From: Buchnera aphidicola (Floraphis choui)
GTDB taxonomy: Bacteria > Pseudomonadota > Gammaproteobacteria > Enterobacterales > Enterobacteriaceae
Length of the DNA: 64,000 nt
Direction of reading: 5' to 3'
NCBI GenBank assembly: GCA_039830045.1
Contig: CP140044.1
Span: 310,001 to 374,000, forward strand
Shown here: in pieces, positions 47,703 through 56,914 of the stretch
Numbering within the stretch: position 1 is the stretch's first letter
Layout: every line of letters starts with the position of its first letter
The notes under the pieces: generated by a model
What the model saw: only the letters and a program-made list of their open reading frames with translations
Told to the model about the DNA's origin: nothing
The model's database searches: none
Position numbers and translations under genes: made by a program

Positions 47703-47926
47703 AAAATAATGTTTATAAATATAAATTACATATTTTTACCAAAATAATTACAATTACAAATTAATAATAATTATAATTAGTATCAATAATAATATAAATT
47801 ACAATAGTATGATATAATTTTTATATTTCATTAAACTAAGATTTAAATTAAAAACAAAAAATCAAAAGTAAATCTCTAAAAATAAACAACATTAACTTAT
47901 AATACACTTTGAAATATGTGAACGAA

Positions 47927-48331
47927 ATGTTAAATAAACTAGATAAAGAATTTTACTTGAATACATGCTCATTGAATTTACATGCGTACCGACAAGAGTT
48001 ATTAGCTTCAAACATTGCAAATAGTAATACTCCGAATTATCGATCATTAGATATTGATTTTCCAAAAATATTGAATACACTAATAAAAGAAAATACTAAT
48101 CAACCTAAATATAAATTAACAGTAACTTCTAAAAATCATATTTCTGTTTCAAAAAATAGAAATAAAAACAACTATGATAGAATCGTATCAAAAAATTATA
48201 TTGTTAATAATGATACAGTAAATATAGATTCTGAAAAAATAAATTTTATAAAAAATAGTTTGTTATACCAAATGGATATTATTTTAATTAATAATAAATT
48301 TAAAAATCTTATGAACGTATTGAAAGGATAA
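47927..48331 (+). CDS. flgB: Flagellar proximal rod protein FlgB
   Basis: FlgB is a component of the proximal rod of the flagellar basal body. ATG at 47927 gives MLNKLDKEF, matching E. coli MLDKLDAAL, and 134 residues (E. coli 138); the frame is open from an upstream TTG at 47909. The flagellar rod motif LLASNIANSNTPNYRSLDIDF is clear. The C-terminal helix has NSLLYQMDIILINNKFKNLMNVLKG. flgC follows 3 bases later. Confidence 0.94.
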   Translation: MLNKLDKEFYLNTCSLNLHAYRQELLASNIANSNTPNYRSLDIDFPKILNTLIKENTNQPKYKLTVTSKNHISVSKNRNKNNYDRIVSKNYIVNNDTVNIDSEKINFIKNSLLYQMDIILINNKFKNLMNVLKG

Positions 48332-48334
48332 GTC

Positions 48335-48748
48335 ATGTCTTTACTAAAAATATTTGATATAGCTGGATCAGCAATGGTTGCACAATCTCAAAAAATGCAG
48401 ATGCATGCGAGTAATTTAGCTAATACAGACAGTTTAATTAACAAAAATGGAAAGTTATATCCTTATATAGCAAAAAAGGCAATATTAAAATATGATAATT
48501 TAGATGATACTGAACTAGGAGGAGGAGTAAAAATAAAAGAGATAATAAATGATACAACCCCATTAAAGTCAATATATGATCCGCAAAGTCCCATCTCAGA
48601 CTCCAATGGATTTGCTAAAATTTCAAATGTTAATGTTATTACTGAAACTATTAGCGCTATTTCAGCATCTAGAAATTATCAAGCTAACTTAGAGATATTA
48701 AATACGGCAAAATCAATGATTATGAAAACATTATCAATGGGACAATAA
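48335..48748 (+). CDS. flgC: Flagellar proximal rod protein FlgC
   Basis: This rod protein has 137 residues (E. coli 134). It has the rod/hook N-terminal motif QMHASNLANTDS and the C-terminal motif SASRNYQANLEILNTAKSMIMKTLSMGQ. A Shine-Dalgarno AAGGATAAG overlaps the end of flgB. In enterobacteria flgD and flgE follow; here there are only 169 bases before flgF. Confidence 0.95.
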   Translation: MSLLKIFDIAGSAMVAQSQKMQMHASNLANTDSLINKNGKLYPYIAKKAILKYDNLDDTELGGGVKIKEIINDTTPLKSIYDPQSPISDSNGFAKISNVNVITETISAISASRNYQANLEILNTAKSMIMKTLSMGQ

Positions 48749-48917
48749 AATATAATTTTAAAACATATTATTTAACAAAATTTGAATATGTGTTATTACA
48801 TATTTTATTTGTAAAATAAATTGTAAAATTTTTTTAAAATTAATTTATAATTAACATATAATAAATTTACATTACAAACAATTTTAAATTATCCTTTAAA
48901 AATTCTAATAAAAAATT

Positions 48918-49661
48918 ATGGAACCTTTAATACACGAAACTATGATTTCTACTAAAAATATATTAGATAATCAAGAAATACTAGCTAACAATTTAGCTAA
49001 TGCATCGACAGTAGGATTTAAATCTGCATTGCGTTCTCAAATAATATTATCTAATAATACAGATAAAGAACAATATCCTCATTTACTTAGTAAAAGTTAT
49101 GATCAAACACAAGGTCCATTTATAAGTACTATGCAACCCTTAGATATTGCGATTACAAATAAATCTGGATGGTTAGTAGTACAAACTAATGACAAAAGTA
49201 TAGCTTATACTAGAAATGGACATTTAAAAATAAATTCAGATCAACAGTTAACTAGTCAAGAACATATAATTATGGGGCAAAATGGTCCTATAGTTATACC
49301 TTCTGATTCTAAAACAAGAATATTATCTAATGGAATAATAGAAGTTATACATAACGATGAAGATTTTAGTCAAGAATTAGATAAATTAAAATTAGTGGAA
49401 ATTAACATAAATAATTTAACTTATGGCAATAACGGATTATATTTTTTAAAAACGGCTAATCAACCTGATATAAAAGAAATTGAAGATAATCCTAATGTAA
49501 AATTGCTGTCCGGGACATTAGAAGATAGTAACGTTAATTTATCTGAAAATATGATTAATATCATGTCTGATGCTAGAAAATTTGATATGCAAATGAAAAT
49601 TTTAACCGATTATGATGAAAACATACAACTTATTAATAAGTTCTTAAATATTAACAATTAA
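48918..49661 (+). CDS. flgF: Flagellar rod protein FlgF
   Basis: This rod protein has 247 residues (E. coli 251). The N-terminal motif is EILANNLANASTVGFKSALRSQI, the core has GWLVVQTNDKSIAYTRNGHLKINSDQQLTSQE, and the C-terminal helix NVNLSENMINIMSDARKFDMQMKIL. It follows flgC directly because flgD and flgE are missing from the cluster. Confidence 0.95.
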   Translation: MEPLIHETMISTKNILDNQEILANNLANASTVGFKSALRSQIILSNNTDKEQYPHLLSKSYDQTQGPFISTMQPLDIAITNKSGWLVVQTNDKSIAYTRNGHLKINSDQQLTSQEHIIMGQNGPIVIPSDSKTRILSNGIIEVIHNDEDFSQELDKLKLVEININNLTYGNNGLYFLKTANQPDIKEIEDNPNVKLLSGTLEDSNVNLSENMINIMSDARKFDMQMKILTDYDENIQLINKFLNINN

Positions 49662-49678
49662 AACAAGAGAATTTCTTC

Positions 49679-50461
49679 ATGATACCATCTTTATGGATTG
49701 CAAAAACAGGGTTAGACGCTCAACAAATTAATATGAACGTTATTTCTAACAACTTAGCTAATGTAAGTACTAATGGATTTAAACGATCTAGAGCTATATT
49801 CGAAGATCTAATTTATCATACAATACGACAACCTGGATCAAAATCATCTGGTGATACAACATTACCATCCGGATTGCAAATGGGAACAGGAGTAAGACCT
49901 GTATCTACAGAAAGAGTACACAATCAAGGTAATTTATCTAAAACTGATTCTTCTAAAGATATTGCTATAAATGGAAACGGGTTTTTCCAAGTACAATTGC
50001 CTGATGGAGATTTTGCATATACACGAGATGGGTCCTTTCAAGTTGATCAAACCGGACAATTAGTAACAAATAGCGGATTTCCTGTACAACCAATAATTAG
50101 CTTTCCAGCTAATAGCATTAATATGCATGTAGGAAGAGATGGTATAGTTACTGTTACCGTACAAGGGCAATCCCAACCAATACAAATTGGACAACTGCAC
50201 CTTGTAAACTTTGTTAATAGTTCTGGATTATCAAATTTGGGAGAAAATTTATATCAAGAAACCGAAGCATCCGGAAATCCTGTTACTACAATACCTGGAT
50301 TAAATGGAACAGGATTACTGTATCAAGGATATGTAGAAACTTCCAACGTCAATATTGCAGAAGAATTAGTAAATATGATTCAAACTCAGCGTGCTTATGA
50401 AATTAATAGTAAAGTTATTACTACTGCTGATCAAATGTTACAAAAATTATCCCAATTATAA
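49679..50461 (+). CDS. flgG: Flagellar distal rod protein FlgG
   Basis: The 260 residues equal E. coli FlgG and are the best conserved of the flagellar set. Motifs are NVISNNLANVSTNGFKRSRAIFEDL, the FlgG-typical QPGSKSSGDTTLPSGLQMGTGVRPV, NGFFQVQLPDGDFAYTRDGSFQVD and the C-terminal ETSNVNIAEELVNMIQTQRAYEINSKVI. It is the distal rod normally extended by the hook, whose gene is absent here. Confidence 0.97.
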   Translation: MIPSLWIAKTGLDAQQINMNVISNNLANVSTNGFKRSRAIFEDLIYHTIRQPGSKSSGDTTLPSGLQMGTGVRPVSTERVHNQGNLSKTDSSKDIAINGNGFFQVQLPDGDFAYTRDGSFQVDQTGQLVTNSGFPVQPIISFPANSINMHVGRDGIVTVTVQGQSQPIQIGQLHLVNFVNSSGLSNLGENLYQETEASGNPVTTIPGLNGTGLLYQGYVETSNVNIAEELVNMIQTQRAYEINSKVITTADQMLQKLSQL

Positions 50462-50530
50462 TGTTTAATTTATATATATTATATACTATGAAGAATTTCA
50501 TTAAATCATGATTATTAAAGGAAATATTTT

Positions 50531-51238
50531 GTGACTACACTATTTACTTTTAAAATCAGAAACTGTTTAATTTTCATATTTTTTATAGTACTTAACGGTT
50601 GTGCATTAAATCCATACACTATTTTAAGAAAAGATAGATTGAAATCTCCTGATTCTTCTTCTATGATATGGACTGACTTAATTAATCATTCAAATTATCA
50701 AGAACCAAATTCGGATCATCGATCTTTTGAACCATTATTTGAAGATTATAAGCCACATAATGTAGGAGATACATTTACTGTAATTGTACAAGAAAACATT
50801 AGTGCTAGTAATAATTCTTCTAATAATTTAGTTCGTGATAGCAATGCTAATCTAGGTTTAACATTTGGAAGTAATTATGAAAAAAACAATTATGAAAATA
50901 GAGCCGGATTAAATAGTTCTATTAAGAATAATTTTACCGGGACTGGTAGTTCTTTTGCAAATAACAAATTTGTAGGACTAATTACAGTAGTAGTTAATCG
51001 TGTCTTGCCAAATGGAAATTTAGAAGTTTCAGGAGAAAAAAAAATTTCAATTAATGAAGAAAGAGAAAAAATATATTTTTCAGGAATAGTTAATCCTCGT
51101 ACTATTTCTAAAAATAATTCTGTAATTTCAACTCAAATAGCTAATGCTCGTATTGAATACATCAGTGATGGGGTTATTAATAAGGGATTAAATGTTGGTT
51201 GGTTTCAACGTATATTTTTAAGTATTTTATCTTTTTAA
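50531..51238 (+). CDS. flgH: Flagellar L-ring lipoprotein FlgH
   Basis: FlgH is the outer-membrane ring of the basal body. It starts at GTG with AAAGGAAA upstream. Its 235 residues compare with 232 in E. coli. The lipoprotein signal ends in VLNGC (Cys24), so it needs lipoprotein sorting. Core motifs are GDTFTVIVQENISASNNSSNN, VNRVLPNGNLEVSGEKKISINEE and GVINKGLNVGWFQRIFLSI. Confidence 0.95.
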   Translation: MTTLFTFKIRNCLIFIFFIVLNGCALNPYTILRKDRLKSPDSSSMIWTDLINHSNYQEPNSDHRSFEPLFEDYKPHNVGDTFTVIVQENISASNNSSNNLVRDSNANLGLTFGSNYEKNNYENRAGLNSSIKNNFTGTGSSFANNKFVGLITVVVNRVLPNGNLEVSGEKKISINEEREKIYFSGIVNPRTISKNNSVISTQIANARIEYISDGVINKGLNVGWFQRIFLSILSF

Positions 51239-51339
51239 CAAAATTAATAAATGGATAATAGCTAAACAATATTTATCTAAATTATTAATATTTGTCATAA
51301 AAATATTTAATTATTGATATCAATCAATTAAGGAAATTT

Positions 51340-52461
51340 ATGTTTAAAAAATTGTTATTGAAATATATTTTAATAATGCTTTTTTTAATTAGCTTAAATG
51401 CACATGCTGATAAAATAAGAGATTTAATAACTATTCAAGGAGCGCGTGATACTCAACTAATCGGGTACGGTTTAGTTGCAGGTTTAAATGGGACGGGAGA
51501 TGATACAAAAAATATTCCATATACCATTCACACGCTTCAAAATATGCTAGCTCAGTTAGGAATTGGGTTTTCTATAGAAAAAAATATGAAACTCAAAAAT
51601 ATTGCAGCAGTTATGGTAACTGCCAAATATTCAAGTTTTATTCATGAAGGGCAAAAAATAGACGTAATAATTTCTTCTATTGGAAATGCAACAAGTTTAA
51701 AAGGAGGAACATTATTAATGACTCCTTTAAGGAGTACTGATAACAAAATATATGCTGTTGCTCAGGGTAGTATTATAATAGATGAAACATATCACTCTCA
51801 AAAAAAATTTAAAAAATTTACGAATAATCAATTTAATAGTGGAAAAATTATTGAGGGAGCTATTATAGAACGAGAAATTAATAATAGTTTTGGAAAAAAG
51901 AACACTGTTATTTTACAACTTAATAACGAAGATTTTACTGCAGTACAAAAAATTAGCGATTTGATCAATGTTAAATATCCTTATTCTGCAATTGCATTGA
52001 ATTCTAAAACAATACAATTAAATGTTCCAAAGAATAGTATTATTCAAGTTCGCATGCTATCAGAAATTCAAAATATTGATGTTAACTTACCTGATCAAGA
52101 TGCAAAAATAGTTATTAATACTAAAACTGGAGATATTGCTATGAATCATGAAGTTAAAATAAATTCATGTGCAGTAGCACATGGAAACATATCTATGATC
52201 ATTCATAAACCAAATAACACGTCACATTATTTTCAAAATTCTATTCTTAATATTAAAGCTAGTCGTTCAACAGAAAAAAGAAGTATTCTTGATGATAATT
52301 ACAACACTCAAAATGAAATTAAATATATAGACAAAGTTGTACACTTGAATAGTATAGTTCACGCGCTAAATTCCCTTGGAATTAAACCAATAGAACTAAT
52401 ATCCATATTACAAGCCATGCACAATGTAGGTTGTTTACGAGCTAAATTAGAGATTATATAA
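51340..52461 (+). CDS. flgI: Flagellar P-ring protein FlgI
   Basis: FlgI is the periplasmic peptidoglycan ring of the basal body, 373 residues (E. coli 365). A cleavable signal peptide ends near NAHA-DK (about residue 23). Conserved segments are IRDLITIQGARDTQLIGYGLVAGLNGTGDD, LKNIAAVMVTAKYSSFIHEGQKIDVIISSIGNATSLKGGTLLMTPL and the C-terminal LNSLGIKPIELISILQAMHNVGCLRAKLEII. A Shine-Dalgarno AAGGAAAT precedes the ATG. flgJ follows after 2 bases. Confidence 0.96.
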   Translation: MFKKLLLKYILIMLFLISLNAHADKIRDLITIQGARDTQLIGYGLVAGLNGTGDDTKNIPYTIHTLQNMLAQLGIGFSIEKNMKLKNIAAVMVTAKYSSFIHEGQKIDVIISSIGNATSLKGGTLLMTPLRSTDNKIYAVAQGSIIIDETYHSQKKFKKFTNNQFNSGKIIEGAIIEREINNSFGKKNTVILQLNNEDFTAVQKISDLINVKYPYSAIALNSKTIQLNVPKNSIIQVRMLSEIQNIDVNLPDQDAKIVINTKTGDIAMNHEVKINSCAVAHGNISMIIHKPNNTSHYFQNSILNIKASRSTEKRSILDDNYNTQNEIKYIDKVVHLNSIVHALNSLGIKPIELISILQAMHNVGCLRAKLEII

Positions 52462-52463
52462 CC

Positions 52464-52781
52464 ATGAATAATGACTTTTACTTTTATATAACCCCATATT
52501 CTAATGTAAAAAATTCTGATAAATTAACAACTTTGATACAAAATGATCAGAATAAAACTTTAAAGATAGCAAAACAAGTAGAAGGTTTGTTTCTTTATAT
52601 GATGGTAAAAAGTATGAAGAATAGCTTTCCAAAAGATACTTTAATTAAAAAAGACCAAGAACACATATACGAAGATATATACGATAAATTTATTACTCAA
52701 AAAGTTAGTGATAAAGGACTAGGTTTGGCAAATATAATTGAAGAACAAATAAAACAAACCAATGAGATTGAGTATAATTAA
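52464..52781 (+). CDS. flgJ: Flagellar rod-capping protein FlgJ, N-terminal domain only
   Basis: The 105 residues correspond to the rod-cap half of FlgJ (E. coli 313 residues), with IAKQVEGLFLYMMVKSMKNSFPKDTL and DKFITQKVSDKGLGLANIIEEQI. The C-terminal muramidase domain that opens the wall for the rod is wholly absent, and no relic of it is visible downstream. Loss of this half also occurs in other reduced or split FlgJ systems. It is the last flg gene; flgK and flgL are missing. Confidence 0.93.
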   Translation: MNNDFYFYITPYSNVKNSDKLTTLIQNDQNKTLKIAKQVEGLFLYMMVKSMKNSFPKDTLIKKDQEHIYEDIYDKFITQKVSDKGLGLANIIEEQIKQTNEIEYN

Positions 52782-53448
52782 TATAACTTTTCAAAAAATG
52801 TTATTTTAAAATTTTTTATACTATAGTTATTTTGAAATTTCAAAACAAGAATATATTCATTAATATTTTATTTGTTTTAGCTTTTAATATAGAAAAATAC
52901 AAATTGTATTTTATAATACATGATTTAAAATCTATGATAAAAAAATAATTCTCCCATGATTGTTACAAATGTATATATTCTATTTCATGGAAGAATTATT
53001 GTACAATGATATTATAATATTAATATTATATGATAATATAAAACTAAAAATCTATTTAATTTTTATTAAATTAAAATTAAGCATCAATATATAAAAAAAT
53101 ATAATGTATATTAAATTCTCTATATAAAATTAAACTTATTTTTTAAAGCATATTCATTACTTTTTTAATATAAGTTAAAATATTTGAATATCATTCAAAT
53201 ATAAAATTTTATTGAAATATTAAATATGTTTATAATTTTTTAAAACTATAAAAAGTAAATTATTTAAAACTTTCTTTGAATATATCCTGAATTGAGTTAA
53301 TTTTAAGTTTTACTTAAACATACTATAAGTAACTTTAAAGTTGTTAATTTAAAAAATTTTTAATATTTTGTATTTATAAAGTTTATATTTTATTGTATTT
53401 ATCTAATAATAATTAATTAAATTTGATCATTTTAAATGCAAATTTTTG
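52782..53448. other. Gene-free spacer, flgJ / rne
   Basis: 667 bases between convergent genes, where flgK and flgL occur in E. coli. No coding trace is visible in either strand. It contains one hairpin at 52944-53000. The remainder is unstructured A/T. Confidence 0.5.
52944..53000 (-). terminator. 16-bp hairpin after flgJ / rne
   Basis: AATAATTCTCCCATGA (52944-52959) pairs with TCATGGAAGAATTATT (52985-53000) with one non-Watson-Crick position and a 25-base loop. The odd pair is U-G on the minus strand and C-A on the plus strand, so the fold is better in the rne-direction transcript, though it is 450 bases from the rne stop. Confidence 0.45.
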
Positions 53449-54855
53449 TTAAATATTATTAACATTTTTAGAAAGATTTTCCATAATATTTTTTTTATTT
53501 AATAAAATATGGATTGTTTCTATAGGAGTACTATTAAAATATGTATGAATATTTTTGTTTAAATTTTCTAAATTAATTAAGTTTAAAATAGATAAATACA
53601 AAGATTCATTATTATTAATGTTTCCTTTTCCACTACATTTCGGACAAATATAATATTTAGATTCTTGTAGAGACGAGTTTAAACGTTGTCTAGACATTTC
53701 TAATAATCCAAACTTAGAAATATTTCCAATTTGAATGCGCGCGCGATCCTGTTGAACTATATTACGTAAACGGCTTGCAACTAGTTTTTGATTTTTAGAT
53801 GTTGTCATATCAATGAAATCAATTACAATGAGTCCTCCCAAATCTCGTAATCGTAATTGACGAGAAATCTCATCAACTGCTTCTAAATTTGTATAAAGCG
53901 CTGTTTCTTCAATATCTATACCTTTAGTAGAACGAGACGAATTTATATCAATAGCAGTTAATGCTTCTACAGTATCAATAATTATAGACCCACCAGAAGG
54001 AAGGTTAACTTTCCTTTGAAAAACAGAGTTAACTTGTGATTCTATTTGATAACAATTAAATAAAGAGCGTTTTCCAGTGTATAACTTAATTTTATTTTTA
54101 AAATCAGGTCTTCCTAATAAAGATATATATTGATTCATAAAATATAATATTATCGGATTATCGACAAAAATTTCACTTATATCTTGATCAAGATAATCTC
54201 GTAAAACTCGAAAAATGATATTGCTTTCTTGATAAATTAAAAATGGAGCTGAATTAACTTCAGATTTTTTTTTAATTTCATTCCAACGTTGTAATTTAAA
54301 ATTTAAATTTGATTGCAATGACGTTATTGATTGTTTAACTCCTGCTGTTCTAATAATTATTCCTATTTCACTAGGAATTTCCAATAATGATAATAATTTT
54401 TTTAACTTTATTCTATCTTTACCTTCTATTTTTCTAGATATTCCTAAAATTCCTGGATTATTAGGCATTAATACTAAATAGCTACCAGCTAGACTTATGA
54501 AAGTAGTTAATAAAGCTCCTTTTTCTCCTCTTTCTTCTTTATGTATCTGTACGATTAACTCTTGTCCTTCTTTTAAAATGTTTTTTATATTATAACGAAT
54601 TTTATTAGAGTTTTTATTATATGTATATCTATTAAAGATTTCTTTTATTGGTAAAAACCCGTGCCTTTTTGAACCATAATCAATAAAAGCTGCTTCTAGA
54701 CTAGGTTCAATACGAACTACTTTTCCTTTATAAATATTAGATTTTTTTTTTATAAAATTTATATTTTCAACATATAAATCATATAATCTTTGACCATCTA
54801 CAAGAGCAATACGAAGTTCTTCTGAATGAGTAGTATTAATTAACATTCTTTTCAT
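53449..54855 (-). CDS. rne: Ribonuclease E, catalytic domain only
   Basis: RNase E is the endonuclease for mRNA decay and tRNA/rRNA maturation. The start is placed at 54855, giving MKRMLINTTHSEELRIALVDG as in E. coli; five codons lie upstream in frame. S1 region about 36-120 (KGKVVRIEPSLEAAFIDYGSKRHGFLP), 5' sensor and RNase H parts, catalytic Asp motifs TAIDINSSRS and IVIDFIDMT, and the zinc link CPKCSGKG are present. The protein ends after 468 residues, inside the small domain (E. coli total 1061), so the membrane anchor, RNA-binding arms and degradosome scaffold are gone. No remainder is visible after the stop. Confidence 0.95.
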   Translation of the reverse strand: MKRMLINTTHSEELRIALVDGQRLYDLYVENINFIKKKSNIYKGKVVRIEPSLEAAFIDYGSKRHGFLPIKEIFNRYTYNKNSNKIRYNIKNILKEGQELIVQIHKEERGEKGALLTTFISLAGSYLVLMPNNPGILGISRKIEGKDRIKLKKLLSLLEIPSEIGIIIRTAGVKQSITSLQSNLNFKLQRWNEIKKKSEVNSAPFLIYQESNIIFRVLRDYLDQDISEIFVDNPIILYFMNQYISLLGRPDFKNKIKLYTGKRSLFNCYQIESQVNSVFQRKVNLPSGGSIIIDTVEALTAIDINSSRSTKGIDIEETALYTNLEAVDEISRQLRLRDLGGLIVIDFIDMTTSKNQKLVASRLRNIVQQDRARIQIGNISKFGLLEMSRQRLNSSLQESKYYICPKCSGKGNINNNESLYLSILNLINLENLNKNIHTYFNSTPIETIHILLNKKNIMENLSKNVNNI

Positions 54856-55291
54856 TATAATTCTTCTCATTTTAAGTTAAAGGAAGGACATATTAAAATT
54901 TTTTGTAAAGTATTTAAAACTATCACAATATTAAATTAGAATTACTATTATTTATATTAATTATAATAATTAACTTTAAACACATCAAAAATTATAAATT
55001 TAATTTCGTATTTAATCGAATATGATTAATGTAATTAAATTATTTAATTTTAATTTTATTTATATTATTTACTTGATTTATGAACAATATTTAAAAAACA
55101 CATTTTAAACATCGTCAAATATAATTTTTGTATTTTCACTAAATGTATTTAATTTTAAAAAATATGTAAAATGTGTTTATTATATTATTTATAAAACATA
55201 ATTTTATCATTTGTAATTTTCTATAAATTATTTTTAAATTAATATTATAAAACTAAATAAAATTTATTTTTTATGACATATAGGACAATCG
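54856..55291. other. AT-rich divergent spacer, rne / rluC
   Basis: 436 bases between divergent genes. E. coli rne has a long structured leader for autoregulation in this position; here no GC-containing hairpin of that kind is visible. No gene is seen. Confidence 0.4.
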
Positions 55292-56248
55292 ATGATAAAC
55301 AAAATGTTACCTGTATCATTTTTATACATTACGAAAGAAAATACGGAACAAAGGATAGACAATTTTTTAAGACATAAGTTTAAAACACTTCCAAAGAGTA
55401 CAATTTATAAAATACTGAGAACAGGACAAGTTAGAATTAATAAAAATCGAGTAAAACCTAAATATAAATTACAAATTAGAGATCATATCAGAATTCCTCC
55501 TATCGAAAATATTAATATAAAAGAAAAAAACATAAAATTAAACAAAAAATTGTTTTCTTTATTGTCTAATAATATCTTATATGAAGACAATTATCTACTA
55601 ATACTAAATAAACCCGCAGGAATAGCAGTACATAGTGGTAGTGGAATTAATTTTGGAATTATAGAATGTTTTAGAGAACTACTACATCGTAAAAGTATGT
55701 ATCTTGATCTCGTACATAGATTAGATAGAGGAACATCAGGGGCTTTAATAATAGCTAAAAAACGTTCGATATTACGCGAATTACATAAGCAGCTAAGAGA
55801 AAAAAAAATTCAAAAAAAATATTTGGCTTTAGTGCATGGACATTGGCCACAACACTTAAAATATATTTCTGCTCCTCTATTAAAAACAAGATCAAATAAT
55901 GATCATATCGTTAAAGTTAGTAATATTCATGGAAAATTTTCAAAAACTTATTTTAAAATAAAAAAAAAATATACTAATAACACTTTAATGTCAGTTATTC
56001 CAATTACCGGAAGAACTCACCAAATTCGAGTACATGCTAAATATGCGAATCATCCAATTGTATTAGACAAAAAATATGGTAATATTGATTTAGACAATGT
56101 AATTAAAAATAATTTCTGTGTCAAACGATTATTATTACATGCTAGCTCTATTACTTTTTTTCATCCAAAACAAAAAGAACTAATTAATATAGTTGCACCT
56201 ATAGATAAAGAGTTTACGACTATTTTAAATAATCTTTCAAAGAACTAA
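55292..56248 (+). CDS. rluC: 23S rRNA pseudouridine synthase RluC
   Basis: RluC makes pseudouridines 955, 2504 and 2580 of 23S rRNA in E. coli. It has 318 residues (E. coli 319). The N-terminal S4-like domain (about 18-85) has RIDNFLRHKFKTLPKSTIYKILRTGQVRINKNRVKP. The catalytic motif LVHRLDRGTSGALIIAKK has the Asp near 144, and GRTHQIRVHAKYANHPIV is the RluA-family motif. It is divergent from rne, as in E. coli. Confidence 0.95.
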   Translation: MINKMLPVSFLYITKENTEQRIDNFLRHKFKTLPKSTIYKILRTGQVRINKNRVKPKYKLQIRDHIRIPPIENINIKEKNIKLNKKLFSLLSNNILYEDNYLLILNKPAGIAVHSGSGINFGIIECFRELLHRKSMYLDLVHRLDRGTSGALIIAKKRSILRELHKQLREKKIQKKYLALVHGHWPQHLKYISAPLLKTRSNNDHIVKVSNIHGKFSKTYFKIKKKYTNNTLMSVIPITGRTHQIRVHAKYANHPIVLDKKYGNIDLDNVIKNNFCVKRLLLHASSITFFHPKQKELINIVAPIDKEFTTILNNLSKN

Positions 56249-56436
56249 TAATAAAAAATTTAAAATGTTTTATGAAACTAATTAATATAAATATAATTTT
56301 AATTTATATACTTTAAAACTTTTTGATATCTATATTATGATTGATATCATAAAAAATTTTAAATTACATTAAATTTATTAAATATTAATATAAATATTTT
56401 ATATAAAATTTTACATAACTAAGAGAAATATTATCA

Positions 56437-56601
56437 ATGGCAGTGCAAAAAAATAAACCAACTCGATCTAAACGAGGCATGCGTAGGTCTCATGATCGCT
56501 TATGCGTACCATTATTATCTATAGATAAGACATCAGGAGAAACCCACATAAGACATCATATTACTAAAAAAAAATATTACAAAGGTATAAAAGTATTTTA
56601 A
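56437..56601 (+). CDS. rpmF: 50S ribosomal protein L32
   Basis: The 54 residues (E. coli 57) open with AVQKNKPTRSKRGMRRSHD, nearly identical to E. coli L32, followed by SIDKTSGETHIRHHITKKKYYKG. The start follows AAGAGAAAT. In E. coli rpmF leads the fab operon (rpmF-plsX-fabH-fabD); here it is followed by its own terminator and a spacer. Two of its Cys-ligand positions are absent, as in the zinc-free enterobacterial form. Confidence 0.97.
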   Translation: MAVQKNKPTRSKRGMRRSHDRLCVPLLSIDKTSGETHIRHHITKKKYYKGIKVF

Positions 56602-56914
56602 TCATATCTCGTTTAATAATTATATGTAAATTAAATAAATAGTGCTATTTATAAAATAGCACTATCACATAATATTACTTTTGTATAACTAATGCATAAA
56701 TTATACTAATGTAATTTTCACTATTTTAATTTATAAATAAAAATTAATAAATCTATAAAATTTTGTTTTAAAAATTTGAATAAATACATTTCGACTATAA
56801 AAACATATTTGATAATTACTTTAATTCAAACATTACTATATCTCAAAAATAAAACCAAAAATTATTAAAATTATGAATTTCAACTATTAACTATTATTAT
56901 AAAAAGGAATATTC
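56602..56914. other. Spacer, rpmF / fabD (plsX-fabH position)
   Basis: 313 bases replace plsX and fabH of the E. coli order. No relic frames were recognised. It contains the rpmF terminator (56639-56665) and presumably the fabD promoter. Confidence 0.5.
56639..56665 (+). terminator. Terminator hairpin after rpmF
   Basis: ATAGTGCTATT and AATAGCACTAT are perfect 11-base complements with a 5-base loop, 37 bases after the rpmF stop. It separates rpmF from the fab genes, unlike the joint operon of E. coli. Confidence 0.75.

Noticed and set aside
54871..55291. Autoregulatory rne 5' leader like that of E. coli
   Set aside because: The spacer has a suitable length, but no GC-containing stem-loop similar to the E. 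coli leader could be found.
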